Positions 9,004 through 17,670 of a DNA stretch of 64,000 bases are shown here, in pieces; the first letter of the stretch is position 1; the number at the start of each line of letters is the position of its first letter. The notes under the pieces are model-generated. The model was not told where the DNA came from. It saw nothing but the letters and a program-made list of their open reading frames with translations, and made no database searches. Made by a program: the position numbers and the translations under genes. The DNA comes from Mycobacterium lehmannii (lineage in GTDB: Bacteria > Actinomycetota > Actinomycetes > Mycobacteriales > Mycobacteriaceae). The stretch lies in assembly GCF_002245535.1 (NCBI RefSeq), contig NZ_NKCN01000003.1:248001-312000 (forward strand), given 5' to 3'.

Positions 9004-9810
9004 ATGCCGGAAGGCCACACTCTGCACAGGCTCGCCCGGTTGCACCAGCGGCGCTTCGCTCGGGCACCGGTGATGGTGTCCAGCCCGCAGGGCAGGTTCG
9101 CCGACGGCGCCGCCGCCGTCGACGGGCGGGTGCTCAAGAAGGCCACCGCCTACGGCAAGCATCTGTTCCACCACTACGAAGGTGGCCGGGTGGTGCATGT
9201 GCATCTCGGGTTGTACGGCACGTTCACCGAGTGGGCGCTGCCTGCGGGGACGGCACCACCGCCGCCGGTGGGACAGGTCCGGATGCGGATGATCGGCGCT
9301 GAGTACGGCACCGACCTTCGGGGGCCGACGGTGTGTGAGGTGCTCGCCGAACCGGAGATCGCCGACGTCATCGACCGGCTGGGACCCGATCCGCTTCGCC
9401 GTGACGCCGACGGATCGCTGGCGTGGGCCCGAATCCGGAAGTCGCGCAGGCCGATCGGGGCGCTGCTGATGGACCAAACGGTGATCGCCGGGGTCGGCAA
9501 CGTGTATCGCAACGAGTTGCTCTTTCGGCACGGCATCGACCCGCACCGGCCGGGCATCCGCATCGACGAGGACGAGTTCGACGCGATGTGGACCGACCTC
9601 GTCGCGTTGATGCGGATCGGGTTGCGGCGCGGCAAGATCCACACGATCCGCCCCGAGGACGACCACGGGCTGCCCTCGTACGGGCCCGGACGGCCCCGCA
9701 CCTACGTCTATCGGCGGGCGGGCGAGCCGTGCCGGCTGTGCGGCACCGAGATCCGCACGAAGGTGATGGAAGGCCGCAACCTGTTCTGGTGCCCCACCGA
9801 CCAGACGTAG
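9004..9810 (+). CDS. nei: Fpg/Nei family DNA glycosylase (268 aa, Nei1-type)
   Basis: Base-excision repair enzyme for oxidised pyrimidines with glycosylase and AP-lyase chemistry. The N-terminus M-P-E-G-H-T gives the catalytic Pro2 and Glu3; the beta-clamp Lys52 is in Y-G-K-H; the helix-two-turn-helix is V-I-A-G-V-G-N-V-Y-R-N-E. The C-terminal zinc finger reads C243-x2-C246-x16-C263-x2-D266, so the fourth Cys ligand is Asp. The start is fixed because Pro2 must follow the initiator Met. Tight spacing to rpiB indicates co-transcription. Position matches Rv2464c (Nei1). Confidence 0.92.
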   Translation: MPEGHTLHRLARLHQRRFARAPVMVSSPQGRFADGAAAVDGRVLKKATAYGKHLFHHYEGGRVVHVHLGLYGTFTEWALPAGTAPPPPVGQVRMRMIGAEYGTDLRGPTVCEVLAEPEIADVIDRLGPDPLRRDADGSLAWARIRKSRRPIGALLMDQTVIAGVGNVYRNELLFRHGIDPHRPGIRIDEDEFDAMWTDLVALMRIGLRRGKIHTIRPEDDHGLPSYGPGRPRTYVYRRAGEPCRLCGTEIRTKVMEGRNLFWCPTDQT

Positions 9811-9860
9811 GCACCGCGGCTGGGTCAACGTGACGGGCGCTCCTGCGCGACAATCGGCGC

Positions 9861-11549
9861 GTGGAGTTGATTCTCGTCGTCGTCGGAGCCATCGTCGTCA
9901 CCGCTGTCGCACACCGGCGCGGCCTCGAACCGGCCCTGGTCATCGTCATCATCGGCGCCGCTGTGTCGTTTCTGCCGGATTTCGAGCCACCCGAACTGGA
10001 TTCGCACATCCTCCTGACGGTGGTGTTGCCGCCGCTGCTGTACTCGGCGGCGCTGAACTTCTCGTTCCCGACGTTCCTGCGCAACATCAGGCCGATCCTG
10101 GGCCTCGGCGTCGGGCTGGTCGTGGTGACCGCATTCGCGGTGGCGGCCTCGGCGTGGCTGGTGGTGGTGCCCCTGACGTTCGCCACGGCCCTGGTGCTGG
10201 GCGCGATCGTGGCGCCGCCGGACGCGGTGACCGCGGTCGCTGTCGGACGCAAGCTGGGCCTGCCGAGGCGGGTGATGGCGATCCTGACCGGAGAGAGCCT
10301 GATCAACGACGCCGCTGCGCTGACCCTGTTCTCGATCGCGGTGGTGCAGGTCACCGGCGGACACATCTTCATCCACAACCCGTTGCTGTTGTTCGGCTAC
10401 AGCGCCGTCGTCGGGCCGATCGTGGGCGCGCTGCTCGGGTACGTGACGCTGTGGATCCGCAGGCGACTGGCCAATCCGGGATTGGAGACGGTGCAGGGCC
10501 TCGTGGTGCCGTTCGCGGCGTTCATCGTCGCCGAGGAATTGCACGCATCGGGGGTGTTGGCCGTCGTCGTCGCCGGCTTCGTGGTGGCCAACGGCACGCT
10601 GTCGGCCGGGTACCAGACCCGGCTGCAGGAACGGTATGTGTGGAACTCCGTCGACGTGTTGCTCGAGGCGTTCGTGTTCGCCTACATCGGGTTGCATCTG
10701 CGCTTCGTGCTCGAGGACCTGCAGGAGGCGCACGAGTCGCTGGCCGAGGTCGCTGTGGCGTCGCTGGTCGTGCTGGTCATCGTCTTGGTGATCCGGCCGC
10801 TGTCGGTGTTCGCCATCTTCGGGCGCAACAAGCTGTCCCAGCACGTCGAGACGCGGTTGAGCGTTCCCGTACCGGCAGGCGGAGGTCGCGGTGCGCTGGG
10901 AACCAGGCGGCGCAACAACCCGCCGGGTAAGTGGCGGTCACGCGTCGACCGGCGGTCGCTGTCCTGGCGGGAGAACGTGGTCGTGTCGTGGACGGGGATG
11001 CGCGGGGTGGTGACTTTGGCTGCGGCCGCGGCCATTCCGGCGACGACGGTCACCGGCGAGCCGTTTCCCGAGCGGGCCACCATTCAGGCCATCGCGTTCG
11101 TGGTCAGCGTCGGCACGCTGCTGCTTCAAGGCTCGACGCTGCCGATCCTGATCCGGCGGCTGCACATTTCGCGGTTCTCCGACGATCACGCGGTCGATCG
11201 CGAGGAGGAACTCAAGGCCGAACGCGTCGTGCACGACGCCGCCGATCGGGTGCTGGCCGACTTTCGGGCCAATCCGCCTGCGGGGCTGAGCTCTCGCGTG
11301 GCCGCCGAGATCGAGGCGACCATCGCCCGGCACTCGCAGGACGCCGACGAGATGCCGGACCCCGAGGCGCATACGAAGCGCTCCGAGGTGTTCGCCGCGC
11401 TGTACCGCGACGTGCTCACCCACCAGCGCGCCGCGCTGATCGCCGAACGCGACGAGGGCCGCATCGAAGACGAGGCGGTCCGCGCGATGCTCGAACGGCT
11501 CGACCTACAGGAGGCCGGGGTGTCGGCGCGTCTGGAGAGCCGGCTGTAG
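9861..11549 (+). CDS. Na+/H+ antiporter, CPA1/NhaP type (562 aa)
   Basis: Integral membrane cation/proton exchanger for pH and sodium homeostasis. About 11-12 hydrophobic helices fill residues 1-420; the conserved transport region includes A-P-P-D-A-V-T-A and L-I-N-D-A-A-A. The last helices follow W-T-G-M-R-G-V-V-T-L-A-A. The final 130 residues are soluble, charged and helical, as in many NhaP/CPA1 antiporters with cytoplasmic regulatory tails. GTG start; GACAAT at 9849-9854 ends six bases upstream, so it is probably leaderless. No partner gene. Confidence 0.88.
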   Translation: MELILVVVGAIVVTAVAHRRGLEPALVIVIIGAAVSFLPDFEPPELDSHILLTVVLPPLLYSAALNFSFPTFLRNIRPILGLGVGLVVVTAFAVAASAWLVVVPLTFATALVLGAIVAPPDAVTAVAVGRKLGLPRRVMAILTGESLINDAAALTLFSIAVVQVTGGHIFIHNPLLLFGYSAVVGPIVGALLGYVTLWIRRRLANPGLETVQGLVVPFAAFIVAEELHASGVLAVVVAGFVVANGTLSAGYQTRLQERYVWNSVDVLLEAFVFAYIGLHLRFVLEDLQEAHESLAEVAVASLVVLVIVLVIRPLSVFAIFGRNKLSQHVETRLSVPVPAGGGRGALGTRRRNNPPGKWRSRVDRRSLSWRENVVVSWTGMRGVVTLAAAAAIPATTVTGEPFPERATIQAIAFVVSVGTLLLQGSTLPILIRRLHISRFSDDHAVDREEELKAERVVHDAADRVLADFRANPPAGLSSRVAAEIEATIARHSQDADEMPDPEAHTKRSEVFAALYRDVLTHQRAALIAERDEGRIEDEAVRAMLERLDLQEAGVSARLESRL

Positions 11550-11556
11550 CAGAAGG

Positions 11557-12318
11557 TCAGAAGCCGCCGAAATCGCCGAAGCCGCCGCCGATGTCACCGC
11601 CGCCGCCCCAGTCGCCGCCGCCGTCACCGCCCCAGTCGCCTCCGGGATCCTGGCCTTGGTCGAGCCCCTGGTCGTATCCCTGGGCGAAGCCTTGTTCATA
11701 GCCGCTGCCGTGCATGCCGGAGAACAACGCGTCGAACAGCAGCACCGAGCCCAGGCCCCAGGCGCCGGCGACGAGCGCTGGCTTCCACCACGGCTCGGAA
11801 TACCAACCCGCAGGCACCGGCCGACCCGCGACCCGGCCGCCGGGGTAGTAGTTCGGGGTGCGCTCGGATGGCGTCGGCGAGGCCTCGATCTCGCGGCCCT
11901 CGAATTCGACCTTGCGCTCCTCGGTCACCGTGCCCGCTGACCGCTGGCCGGCGAGCGTTTCGAGTTCGGGGCCGGGATCCATGCCCATCGCGACGCGAGC
12001 GGCGCGTACGTAGTAGAGGCCCTCGAGCGCGCTCTCCTTGGCGAGCAACGCCTGCTTGGCGGTGTTGGCCTGGTCGATCTGCGACCCGGCAGCGGTGTAG
12101 CGCTCGGACGCGTCGGCCAGCGCCTGCTTCGACGCGTCGTCGTTACCGGTCAGGCCGATCACCTGACCGCCGAGACGTTCGATGACGCGGCGGGCGTCGG
12201 CTTTCGCGTCCTCGAGCGAGGCGGCCTTGCGCCGGTCAGAAGCCCTCATCGCGGCGTAGGCCACGACGCCGAGAGCGACGATGACCAGGACGACGAGAAC
12301 GAGCAGAACACCGTTCAT
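11557..12318 (-). CDS. Membrane-anchored protein with Gly/Asp/Trp-rich tail (253 aa)
   Basis: One N-terminal membrane helix (residues 2-24), a charged helical stretch (about 25-110) resembling DUF1542-type coiled regions, a Pro/Tyr-rich linker, a second hydrophobic segment (about 178-200), and a tail of Gln-Gly and then Gly-Gly-Asp-Trp repeats ending G-F-G-D-F-G-G-F. The tail resembles low-complexity ends seen on TPM-type and phage-shock-linked membrane proteins. Function unknown. The minus-strand -10 TACGCT (12331 to 12326) ends seven bases before the ATG. It is convergent with the antiporter, with only seven bases between the stops. Confidence 0.8.
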   Translation of the reverse strand: MNGVLLVLVVLVIVALGVVAYAAMRASDRRKAASLEDAKADARRVIERLGGQVIGLTGNDDASKQALADASERYTAAGSQIDQANTAKQALLAKESALEGLYYVRAARVAMGMDPGPELETLAGQRSAGTVTEERKVEFEGREIEASPTPSERTPNYYPGGRVAGRPVPAGWYSEPWWKPALVAGAWGLGSVLLFDALFSGMHGSGYEQGFAQGYDQGLDQGQDPGGDWGGDGGGDWGGGGDIGGGFGDFGGF

Positions 12319-12495
12319 AGCGCCCAGCGTACCCAGCGTGAACGCGAAAACCGGATCGCGGACGGTGTGGCCGGGCGGTCACGCGCGTTGTCCGTCGGTG
12401 CGCTGTACCGTGGCGGTCCGTGGCGGTCTCGGGCAAACCCGGTCAACCGGGCCCCCGATTTTCGTTCGGGCGTCAATTTGCGTACCGTGAACTGG

Positions 12496-13203
12496 GTGAC
12501 GCGGTGGGTACGCAGATTCGACGACTTCCTTAACCGCCTGCTCGAACAGCATGCGCGTGAGGCAGGCGAGAGCGTCGACACGTACGTTGCCCGTGCGGTT
12601 GCGGCGCAAATGGCCACCGATTTGAGGCGCGCCAACGATCCGAACATCGCCGACCTGCAAACTCATCTTGCCGCGGTGGGCGTGCTCGACGAGGAGGCGA
12701 TGCCAGACGTGTCGGCCGTCATTGCCGACCCTGACCGACTTGCCGCCCTGCACGACACCGGCTTGCTGGACTCGCCGCCGGAGGTTATCTACGACCGGAT
12801 CACCCGGGCCGCGGCCGAAGCGCTCGACACTCCCTTCGCGATGGTGTCGCTTGTCGACGTCGATCGACAGTTCTTCAAAAGTGCCGTCGGTCAAGAAAGC
12901 ACCTCACCGGAGGATCGGCAGACACCGATCGAGCGCTCGGTGTGTCAGTACGCGGTGGCCAATGGCGCGCCGCTGATCCTGGAGGACGCGCGGGCCGATC
13001 CGACTTTCAAGCAGCATCCCGCGGTGCGGGACGGGACGGTGGTGGCCTACCTCGGCATACCGCTGATGGACGAAGCGGGCAATGCCGTTGGGACACTGTG
13101 CGTGTACGACACCAAGCCACGCCTGTGGAGTACGGGTCATCTTCAGGTGCTCAGCGACCTCGCCGCGCTCGCCGCAGAACGCATGTTCCACTCGGGCTCC
13201 TAG
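12496..13203 (+). CDS. GAF domain protein with helical N-terminus (235 aa)
   Basis: C-terminal GAF sensor domain (about residues 90-230; it begins A-L-H-D-T-G-L-L-D-S-P-P-E and has F-F-K-S-A-V-G and A-Y-L-G-I-P-L strands), the type found in light, redox and ligand sensors. The first 60 residues resemble a ribbon-helix-helix-like segment (R-F-D-D-F-L-N-R-L-L-E then S-V-D-T-Y-V-A-R-A-V). No output kinase or cyclase domain follows, so it may act as a stand-alone switch. GTG at 12496 is preferred because TACCGT (12483-12488) would be its leaderless -10; GTG at 12487 is possible. Confidence 0.78.
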   Translation: MTRWVRRFDDFLNRLLEQHAREAGESVDTYVARAVAAQMATDLRRANDPNIADLQTHLAAVGVLDEEAMPDVSAVIADPDRLAALHDTGLLDSPPEVIYDRITRAAAEALDTPFAMVSLVDVDRQFFKSAVGQESTSPEDRQTPIERSVCQYAVANGAPLILEDARADPTFKQHPAVRDGTVVAYLGIPLMDEAGNAVGTLCVYDTKPRLWSTGHLQVLSDLAALAAERMFHSGS

Positions 13204-13326
13204 CCACAGCGATGAGCGGGCCGTTCGGCTCCCCGATTTGGCTGGATCTTCGGCGTCATGACTTAGACTGGCAACGTTTGCGGACGCAGACACTTCTGTG
13301 CACGTCGGGTTTCCATCGGGGGGAGA

Positions 13327-14862
13327 ATGCAGCCTGACGCGAAATCGCCCACCCGCGATTCGCAGCCTCGGCTCAGGACTACGGTCCCGCAGCTCACGGC
13401 CGTGCCGTCACCCACTTCTCGCGGTGGGAAGTCCGGCTGGATCGAAACCCTTCGTGCCGAGTCGGGTTATGTGGCGCTCACTGTCGGCTTGGACGTCTGG
13501 GCCGCGGCGTGGTCAGTCGGGATAGCGCTTTGGCTGACGCCGGGCCCGATTCATGAACGGAACATCTCCGCAATCTCGTGGCTCTTCGTGCCGATCCTCC
13601 TGGTGATCATGCACACCCGATCGATGTACAAGCGCAAGCTCGGCCACAGCTTCCTCGACGACTTCGAACCCGTCGAAACCTCGGTAGCGGTATCTGCGCT
13701 GGCGACACTCACCGTCATGCTTGTGCTCGTACCCCCATTTCCGACCGGCTCGGTGGTCGTGGAGTACGTCCGCCCAAGCGAATTGGCCATCCGCATCTGG
13801 GTCTGTGCGGCCATCCTGCTGCCTGCGAACCGTCTCATCCGATCGTTGGCCGAGCGCTACCTTCGGCGAAGGCACGGCTTCGGATCGTCGGCGCTGATCA
13901 TCGGTTCCGGTCCGTTCGCCCATCAGCTCATCACACGGATGCGTCAGATCCCCGACTACGGTCTGCACCCCGTCGGGGTGCTCGACGACACTCGTCCGAG
14001 CGCCGCGGAATTGGCCGACGTGCCGTACTACGGATCCACCGCCAACCTCGAAGTCGCCGCTCAGGCCACGGGCGCCAAGGAGCTCATCGTGGCGCCGTCG
14101 TCGACTCCCGACGACGAGCTGGCCCTCAGCGCCCAGTTGGCCCACAACCTGGGCCTGCGCGTGCGCGTCGTGCCTCGATTGATGGACGTCATCGGCGGCG
14201 CAACCTACGTCGAGCACCTCGGTGGCATCCCGCTGCTGGTGCTCTCCCACACGGACCCGAAGGGGTGGCAGTTCGCCGTCAAGCATGCCTTGGGCCGACT
14301 GATCGCCGCGGTCCTGCTGATCGTGATCTCGCCCCTGTATCTCACGCTGGCGATCCTGGTGAAGCTGAGTTCGCCAGGCCCTGTCTATTTCCGTCAGGAA
14401 CGCGTCGGACGCGACGGCAAGGTCTTCGACTGCCTGAAGTTTCGCAGCATGCGACCCGTCGGCGCGGCCACGAAAGCGTTCGCGTTGAAGGACGGTTCGG
14501 CGCCCGGGGGAGTGGAAGGCGACGACCGGCGCACTGCGATCGGCAAGTTCATGCGCAAGGCATCCCTCGACGAATTACCCCAACTGGTCAACGTGGTGCG
14601 CGGGGACATGACGCTGGTGGGCCCGCGCCCCGAGCGACCGGAGTTCGTCGAACTGTTCGAGATGCAGGTGCGACGCTACGGCGACCGCCACCGAGTGAAG
14701 GCGGGCATCACCGGTTGGGCCCAGGTGCACGGACTTCGGGGCCAGACCTCGATCGCCGACCGGGCGGAATTCGACAACTACTACATCGAGAACTGGTCGC
14801 TTCTGCTCGATTTCAAAATCCTGGTCCTGACTGTGCTTGCGGTGCTGAAACCCGCAGAGTAG
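13327..14862 (+). CDS. Polyprenyl-phosphate sugar-phosphate transferase, WbaP/CpsE type (511 aa)
   Basis: Starts assembly of an envelope glycan by moving a sugar 1-phosphate from an NDP-sugar to a polyprenyl phosphate. About four N-terminal helices (residues 45-190) are followed by a CoA-binding-like Rossmann region (S-A-L-I-I-G-S-G at about 194-201), another hydrophobic segment (about 320-345) and the bacterial sugar transferase catalytic domain. That domain shows R-Q-E-R-V-G-R-D-G-K, L-K-F-R-S-M, P-R-P-E-R-P-E and K-A-G-I-T-G-W-A-Q. ATG start after GGGGGAGA. It is the first gene of the glycan-type accessory island and has no homologue at this spot in M. tuberculosis, as I recall it. Confidence 0.9.
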   Translation: MQPDAKSPTRDSQPRLRTTVPQLTAVPSPTSRGGKSGWIETLRAESGYVALTVGLDVWAAAWSVGIALWLTPGPIHERNISAISWLFVPILLVIMHTRSMYKRKLGHSFLDDFEPVETSVAVSALATLTVMLVLVPPFPTGSVVVEYVRPSELAIRIWVCAAILLPANRLIRSLAERYLRRRHGFGSSALIIGSGPFAHQLITRMRQIPDYGLHPVGVLDDTRPSAAELADVPYYGSTANLEVAAQATGAKELIVAPSSTPDDELALSAQLAHNLGLRVRVVPRLMDVIGGATYVEHLGGIPLLVLSHTDPKGWQFAVKHALGRLIAAVLLIVISPLYLTLAILVKLSSPGPVYFRQERVGRDGKVFDCLKFRSMRPVGAATKAFALKDGSAPGGVEGDDRRTAIGKFMRKASLDELPQLVNVVRGDMTLVGPRPERPEFVELFEMQVRRYGDRHRVKAGITGWAQVHGLRGQTSIADRAEFDNYYIENWSLLLDFKILVLTVLAVLKPAE

Positions 14863-14894
14863 GAACAATTCGGCGACCCGGGGCGGTCGGAGTA

Positions 14895-16283
14895 CTAGAC
14901 CTTCAGCAACCCGGACTCGTGGTAGCGGCGTTCCTTGTTGACCTGCCAGGGGTCGACACTCTCGCCGAAGTACCGCTTGACGCTGTGCATGGCACTGAGC
15001 ATCGCGTGGTCCTGGTTGTCGTAGCGGTGCATGCCGTTGCGTCCGATCGGATGCAGGGACGGGTAGTGCTTGCGCAGGTAATCCCGAATCCGGGCGACGC
15101 TTGTCTCCATCGCCGGATTGCAGATCGGATAGGCGAACTGCGAGCGGACCACCATGACGCGCTCGATCGCGGACGGATCGAAACCCAGTGTGTGCAAGTC
15201 GCTTTCGACCATCTGCCGCATGTAATCGTCGTCGGCGGCCCACAGCGCCGAGCCAGCGCCGATGAAGTACTCGAATCCCAGGTATGTTCCGTCCCACTCG
15301 GGTGGAGTGAGGTCGTCGGACCATTGGCGGTAGTTCTGGATACGTCCCACCCGCAGGTCCATGCCCGGCGTGTACACCCAGTTGAAAGGGAGCTCGCGGC
15401 GCTGTCCGAGGGCAACCGCGACCGTGATCAGCCCACGGTGCTTCAGTTGGGCGGCAGCCTCCCAAATGTGCTGTGGCGGCGCGGGTTCCAGGGCATTGAC
15501 CAACATCTGCAGGGGCATGCTGGAAAAGACCGCATCGCCGGTCGCACTGCCTCCGTCGCGCAGTTCGACCGTCCACCTTCTGCCATCGAAGCCCAGCTTG
15601 GCCACCGGTGAGTCGAGCGACGGTTCGACACCGAATTTCGCCAGCTCTGCTGCTGCGGCGTCCCAGAGCTGACCGGGCCCGCGGCGGGGATAGAGAAACG
15701 CATCGGCGGCCATCGCGTCGCGGCCGCCCCACACGATCGGCTTGATCCGCTGCTCGGCCCAATCGCTGGTGAGCTGAGCGGGCTCGGCGAGCCATGTCTT
15801 GCGAACGTACCCGTCGAAGAACATGCGGTACCAATAGTTGCCGAACTGATACCGGCCCCACTCGAGGAAGGTCGCAGAGTCGTCGAGCGAACGCCCTCCA
15901 CGTCGAAGCCTGGACCACAGAAGACTGCCTAGACCCCGTGCTCCGCGCCCATAACCCAACTGAGTCAGCAGGTTTCGGCCGAGAAGCGGGTAAGGCACGA
16001 AATGGCCGTCGACGAGCATGGCGGAGCGCCTCGACACCGAGTGCCACTCTTCGGCCGGAAGCAGAGATTTCCAGAGTTCGAGTATCTGCTCGTTCTTGGT
16101 GAAGAAGCGGTGGCCACCGGGGTCGACCCGGAAACCGTGCTCACCAGGGGTGCGCGCCAGACCTCCGACGTTCGACGATGCCTCGAAGACTTGGGCTGCG
16201 ACGCCGTTCTTCGCCAGCTCGAGACTCGCGGTGAGGCCGGCGGGTCCTGCCCCGATGATCAAGGGGCGCCGATCGGAGTGCAT
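14895..16283 (-). CDS. FAD-dependent oxidoreductase, UDP-galactopyranose mutase-like (462 aa)
   Basis: Flavoprotein with an N-terminal dinucleotide fold (I-I-G-A-G-P-A-G-L-T at residues 9-18, then the acidic end of strand 2 in V-F-E-A and G-G-L-A-R-T). The D-P-G-G-H-R-F-F motif and the overall pattern place it with the UGM/protoporphyrinogen-oxidase-like group often found in surface-polysaccharide clusters. Substrate unknown; an NDP-sugar or a polyprenyl-linked intermediate are both plausible. It starts seven bases after the cis-prenyltransferase stop, so the two form one operon, which converges on the sugar transferase gene. Confidence 0.82.
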   Translation of the reverse strand: MHSDRRPLIIGAGPAGLTASLELAKNGVAAQVFEASSNVGGLARTPGEHGFRVDPGGHRFFTKNEQILELWKSLLPAEEWHSVSRRSAMLVDGHFVPYPLLGRNLLTQLGYGRGARGLGSLLWSRLRRGGRSLDDSATFLEWGRYQFGNYWYRMFFDGYVRKTWLAEPAQLTSDWAEQRIKPIVWGGRDAMAADAFLYPRRGPGQLWDAAAAELAKFGVEPSLDSPVAKLGFDGRRWTVELRDGGSATGDAVFSSMPLQMLVNALEPAPPQHIWEAAAQLKHRGLITVAVALGQRRELPFNWVYTPGMDLRVGRIQNYRQWSDDLTPPEWDGTYLGFEYFIGAGSALWAADDDYMRQMVESDLHTLGFDPSAIERVMVVRSQFAYPICNPAMETSVARIRDYLRKHYPSLHPIGRNGMHRYDNQDHAMLSAMHSVKRYFGESVDPWQVNKERRYHESGLLKV

Positions 16284-16289
16284 CGGTGT

Positions 16290-16955
16290 CTACCGTCCCC
16301 GGAGCTGCGGCGTGCGCCGGTAGTCGTCGATGAACTCGTCGATGTGTCGCTCCTCGAGTTCGTTGAGCGGCGTCGTCAAGAACCGCAGTTGTGCGTACTG
16401 GGTCTGCAGCGGAAGAAAGCCGCTCAGCAGCGGCTCGGGGGAGGTGCGGATGACCAGGTCCACATCCTCGATGTCGAAGGCACCGCGGATTTCGCCGCCC
16501 CGTTTCTGCGCTTGCTGAAGAGCTGTTCGTAGCTCGTCGTTCGCGTCGTAGGCGGCGAGGATGTTGATCCGGAATTCTTCGCCGCGCATAACCGATTCGG
16601 CGCGCTCGGCTGCCGCGACGTACTCCGAGGGCAGCACCGTGCGGTCGCCGTGCAACCGCACACTGCAGTCGTCGGGCTCGAAGCGGTCGGGAATCAAGTG
16701 GGTGAGGAAGTGGATCGAGGCGTTGAACACCGGCTCGAGTTCGGCCTGACTGCGGGCGAGATTGGCCCGGCTGAGATTGTACACCGAGACGGTCCGCACG
16801 TTGTGACGGCGCAGCACCTGAAGGATGTCGGCTACCTTTTCCGCGCCCTGTAGATACGCCTCAGCCAAGGAGATGCCGCGACTTTTCGCCCATCGACGCA
16901 TACCGTCTGGTATCAAACCGACATGGGCAGGCTCGAAGCCCGTCAATACACGCAA
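16290..16955 (-). CDS. Divergent cis-prenyltransferase, UPP synthase family (about 221 aa)
   Basis: Member of the (Z)-polyprenyl diphosphate synthase family, which condenses isopentenyl diphosphate into lipid carriers. The N-terminal signature reads H-V-G-L-I-P-D-G-M-R-R-W-A, keeping the catalytic Asp. The C-terminal one reads D-L-V-I-R-T-S-P-E-P-L-L-S-G-F-L, where housekeeping enzymes have R-T-G/S-G-E-x-R-x-S-N-F. The N-Y-G-G region is A-Y-D-A, so product length or chemistry may differ. The frame opens at a GTG at 16976, but that codon lies inside a palindrome; a TTG at 16955 has GGGGGG five bases upstream and is preferred. Operon with the flavoprotein gene. Confidence 0.82.
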   Translation of the reverse strand: MRVLTGFEPAHVGLIPDGMRRWAKSRGISLAEAYLQGAEKVADILQVLRRHNVRTVSVYNLSRANLARSQAELEPVFNASIHFLTHLIPDRFEPDDCSVRLHGDRTVLPSEYVAAAERAESVMRGEEFRINILAAYDANDELRTALQQAQKRGGEIRGAFDIEDVDLVIRTSPEPLLSGFLPLQTQYAQLRFLTTPLNELEERHIDEFIDDYRRTPQLRGR

Positions 16956-17025
16956 TCTATCCCCCCGTAAGCACACTTATAGCCCTGAGTAAGGGTACTT
17001 ATTGCATTCCCATAAGTCCACTTAT
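16956..17025 (-). promoter_or_regulatory. Three tandem TAAG-N4-CTTA operators upstream of the cis-prenyltransferase operon
   Basis: Perfect palindromes TAAG-N4-CTTA at 16968-16979, 16990-17001 and 17013-17024, each preceded or followed by T/G-rich extensions (the third is ATAAGTCCACTTAT). Centres are 22 and 23 bp apart, about two helical turns, so all sites lie on one DNA face. A purine-rich ribosome binding run (GGGGGG on the minus strand, 16966-16961) sits between the first site and the TTG start. The binding protein is not encoded next to it and is unknown. Confidence 0.65.
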
Positions 17026-17670
17026 CCAAACATTCCCGCCCGCGCCTCATCGCGACGGCCCTTGGGGCGGGTCCGCACGCGGGGTCAAGCGGGAGGAATC
17101 GTCCGTCCTGATCTTGGACGGTAAAGGAGGATCCGTACTGGGCGCACTTCCACCCGGCTCTGGCCACCGCCGGCGAGCGGCGGCTGTCTCGCGCGAGAAG
17201 TCGATCGGGCCCATTGAAACCCCTTTTAATTGTTCCTTCCTAGATAGGTATGCCACCGACAGTCATGAGTCAAGTTATTGACAAAAAAAAGGATGACATT
17301 CCATTGAACGAGATATGGCCGAAATATGGCATTCGGTGTCAATAGGCCGACTTTAGAGTCAGAAAACGTGTCGCCAACCTGCAAAAGCAGCAAATTGTCA
17401 AGCCGTATCACCCGAGCAGGTCTCGGTAGCGTGCTTGCCGATGAAACGAGTGCAAGAGGGTGGTGCGCGACCGGGGGCGGCGCCGTTTCTGTTCCGGAAG
17501 CGTCAATTTCAGCGAAGAAGTGAAGTTCGTCGTGGGTGTTCCGGTGGGCGGGGTGACTCCCCGAGGAGTCGCGAGACCGGAACCGATCCACCGCCTTTCG
17601 TCAGCGCAATCCTGGTCGGACTGACACCATCGACAGGCCGGTCGACACCGGCAGGAAAGGTGGGTCGGCG
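17026..17670. other. Long, partly AT-rich intergenic region between divergent operons
   Basis: Roughly 650 bp with GC content well below its neighbours around 17190-17420. It contains one plausible small minus-strand ORF (listed separately) with a TTGACT (17273-17268) to TACCTA (17250-17245) spacing of 17 bp. It also has an A8 tract near 17283 on the plus strand and, at 17652-17659, the ribosome binding sequence AGGAAAGG of the MFS gene. No RNA gene or transposase remnant is recognisable. Confidence 0.5.
17047..17214 (-). CDS. Possible small basic/Pro-rich protein (55 aa)
   Basis: Weak call. The ATG at 17214 has AAAAGGGG six bases upstream and a promoter-like TTGACT-N17-TACCTA further upstream, all on the minus strand. 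The product starts M-G-P-I-D-F-S-R and is rich in Arg, Pro and Ser with no recognisable domain. It would be transcribed towards the operators and the cis-prenyltransferase operon, so it could be a leader gene. Confidence 0.28.
   Translation of the reverse strand: MGPIDFSRETAAARRRWPEPGGSAPSTDPPLPSKIRTDDSSRLTPRADPPQGPSR

Noticed and set aside
16943-17167. Minus-strand 74-residue frame overlapping the TAAG operators and the cis-prenyltransferase start
   Set aside because: No ribosome binding site, odd composition, and it crosses the palindromes; more likely a chance ORF, though a leader peptide cannot be excluded.
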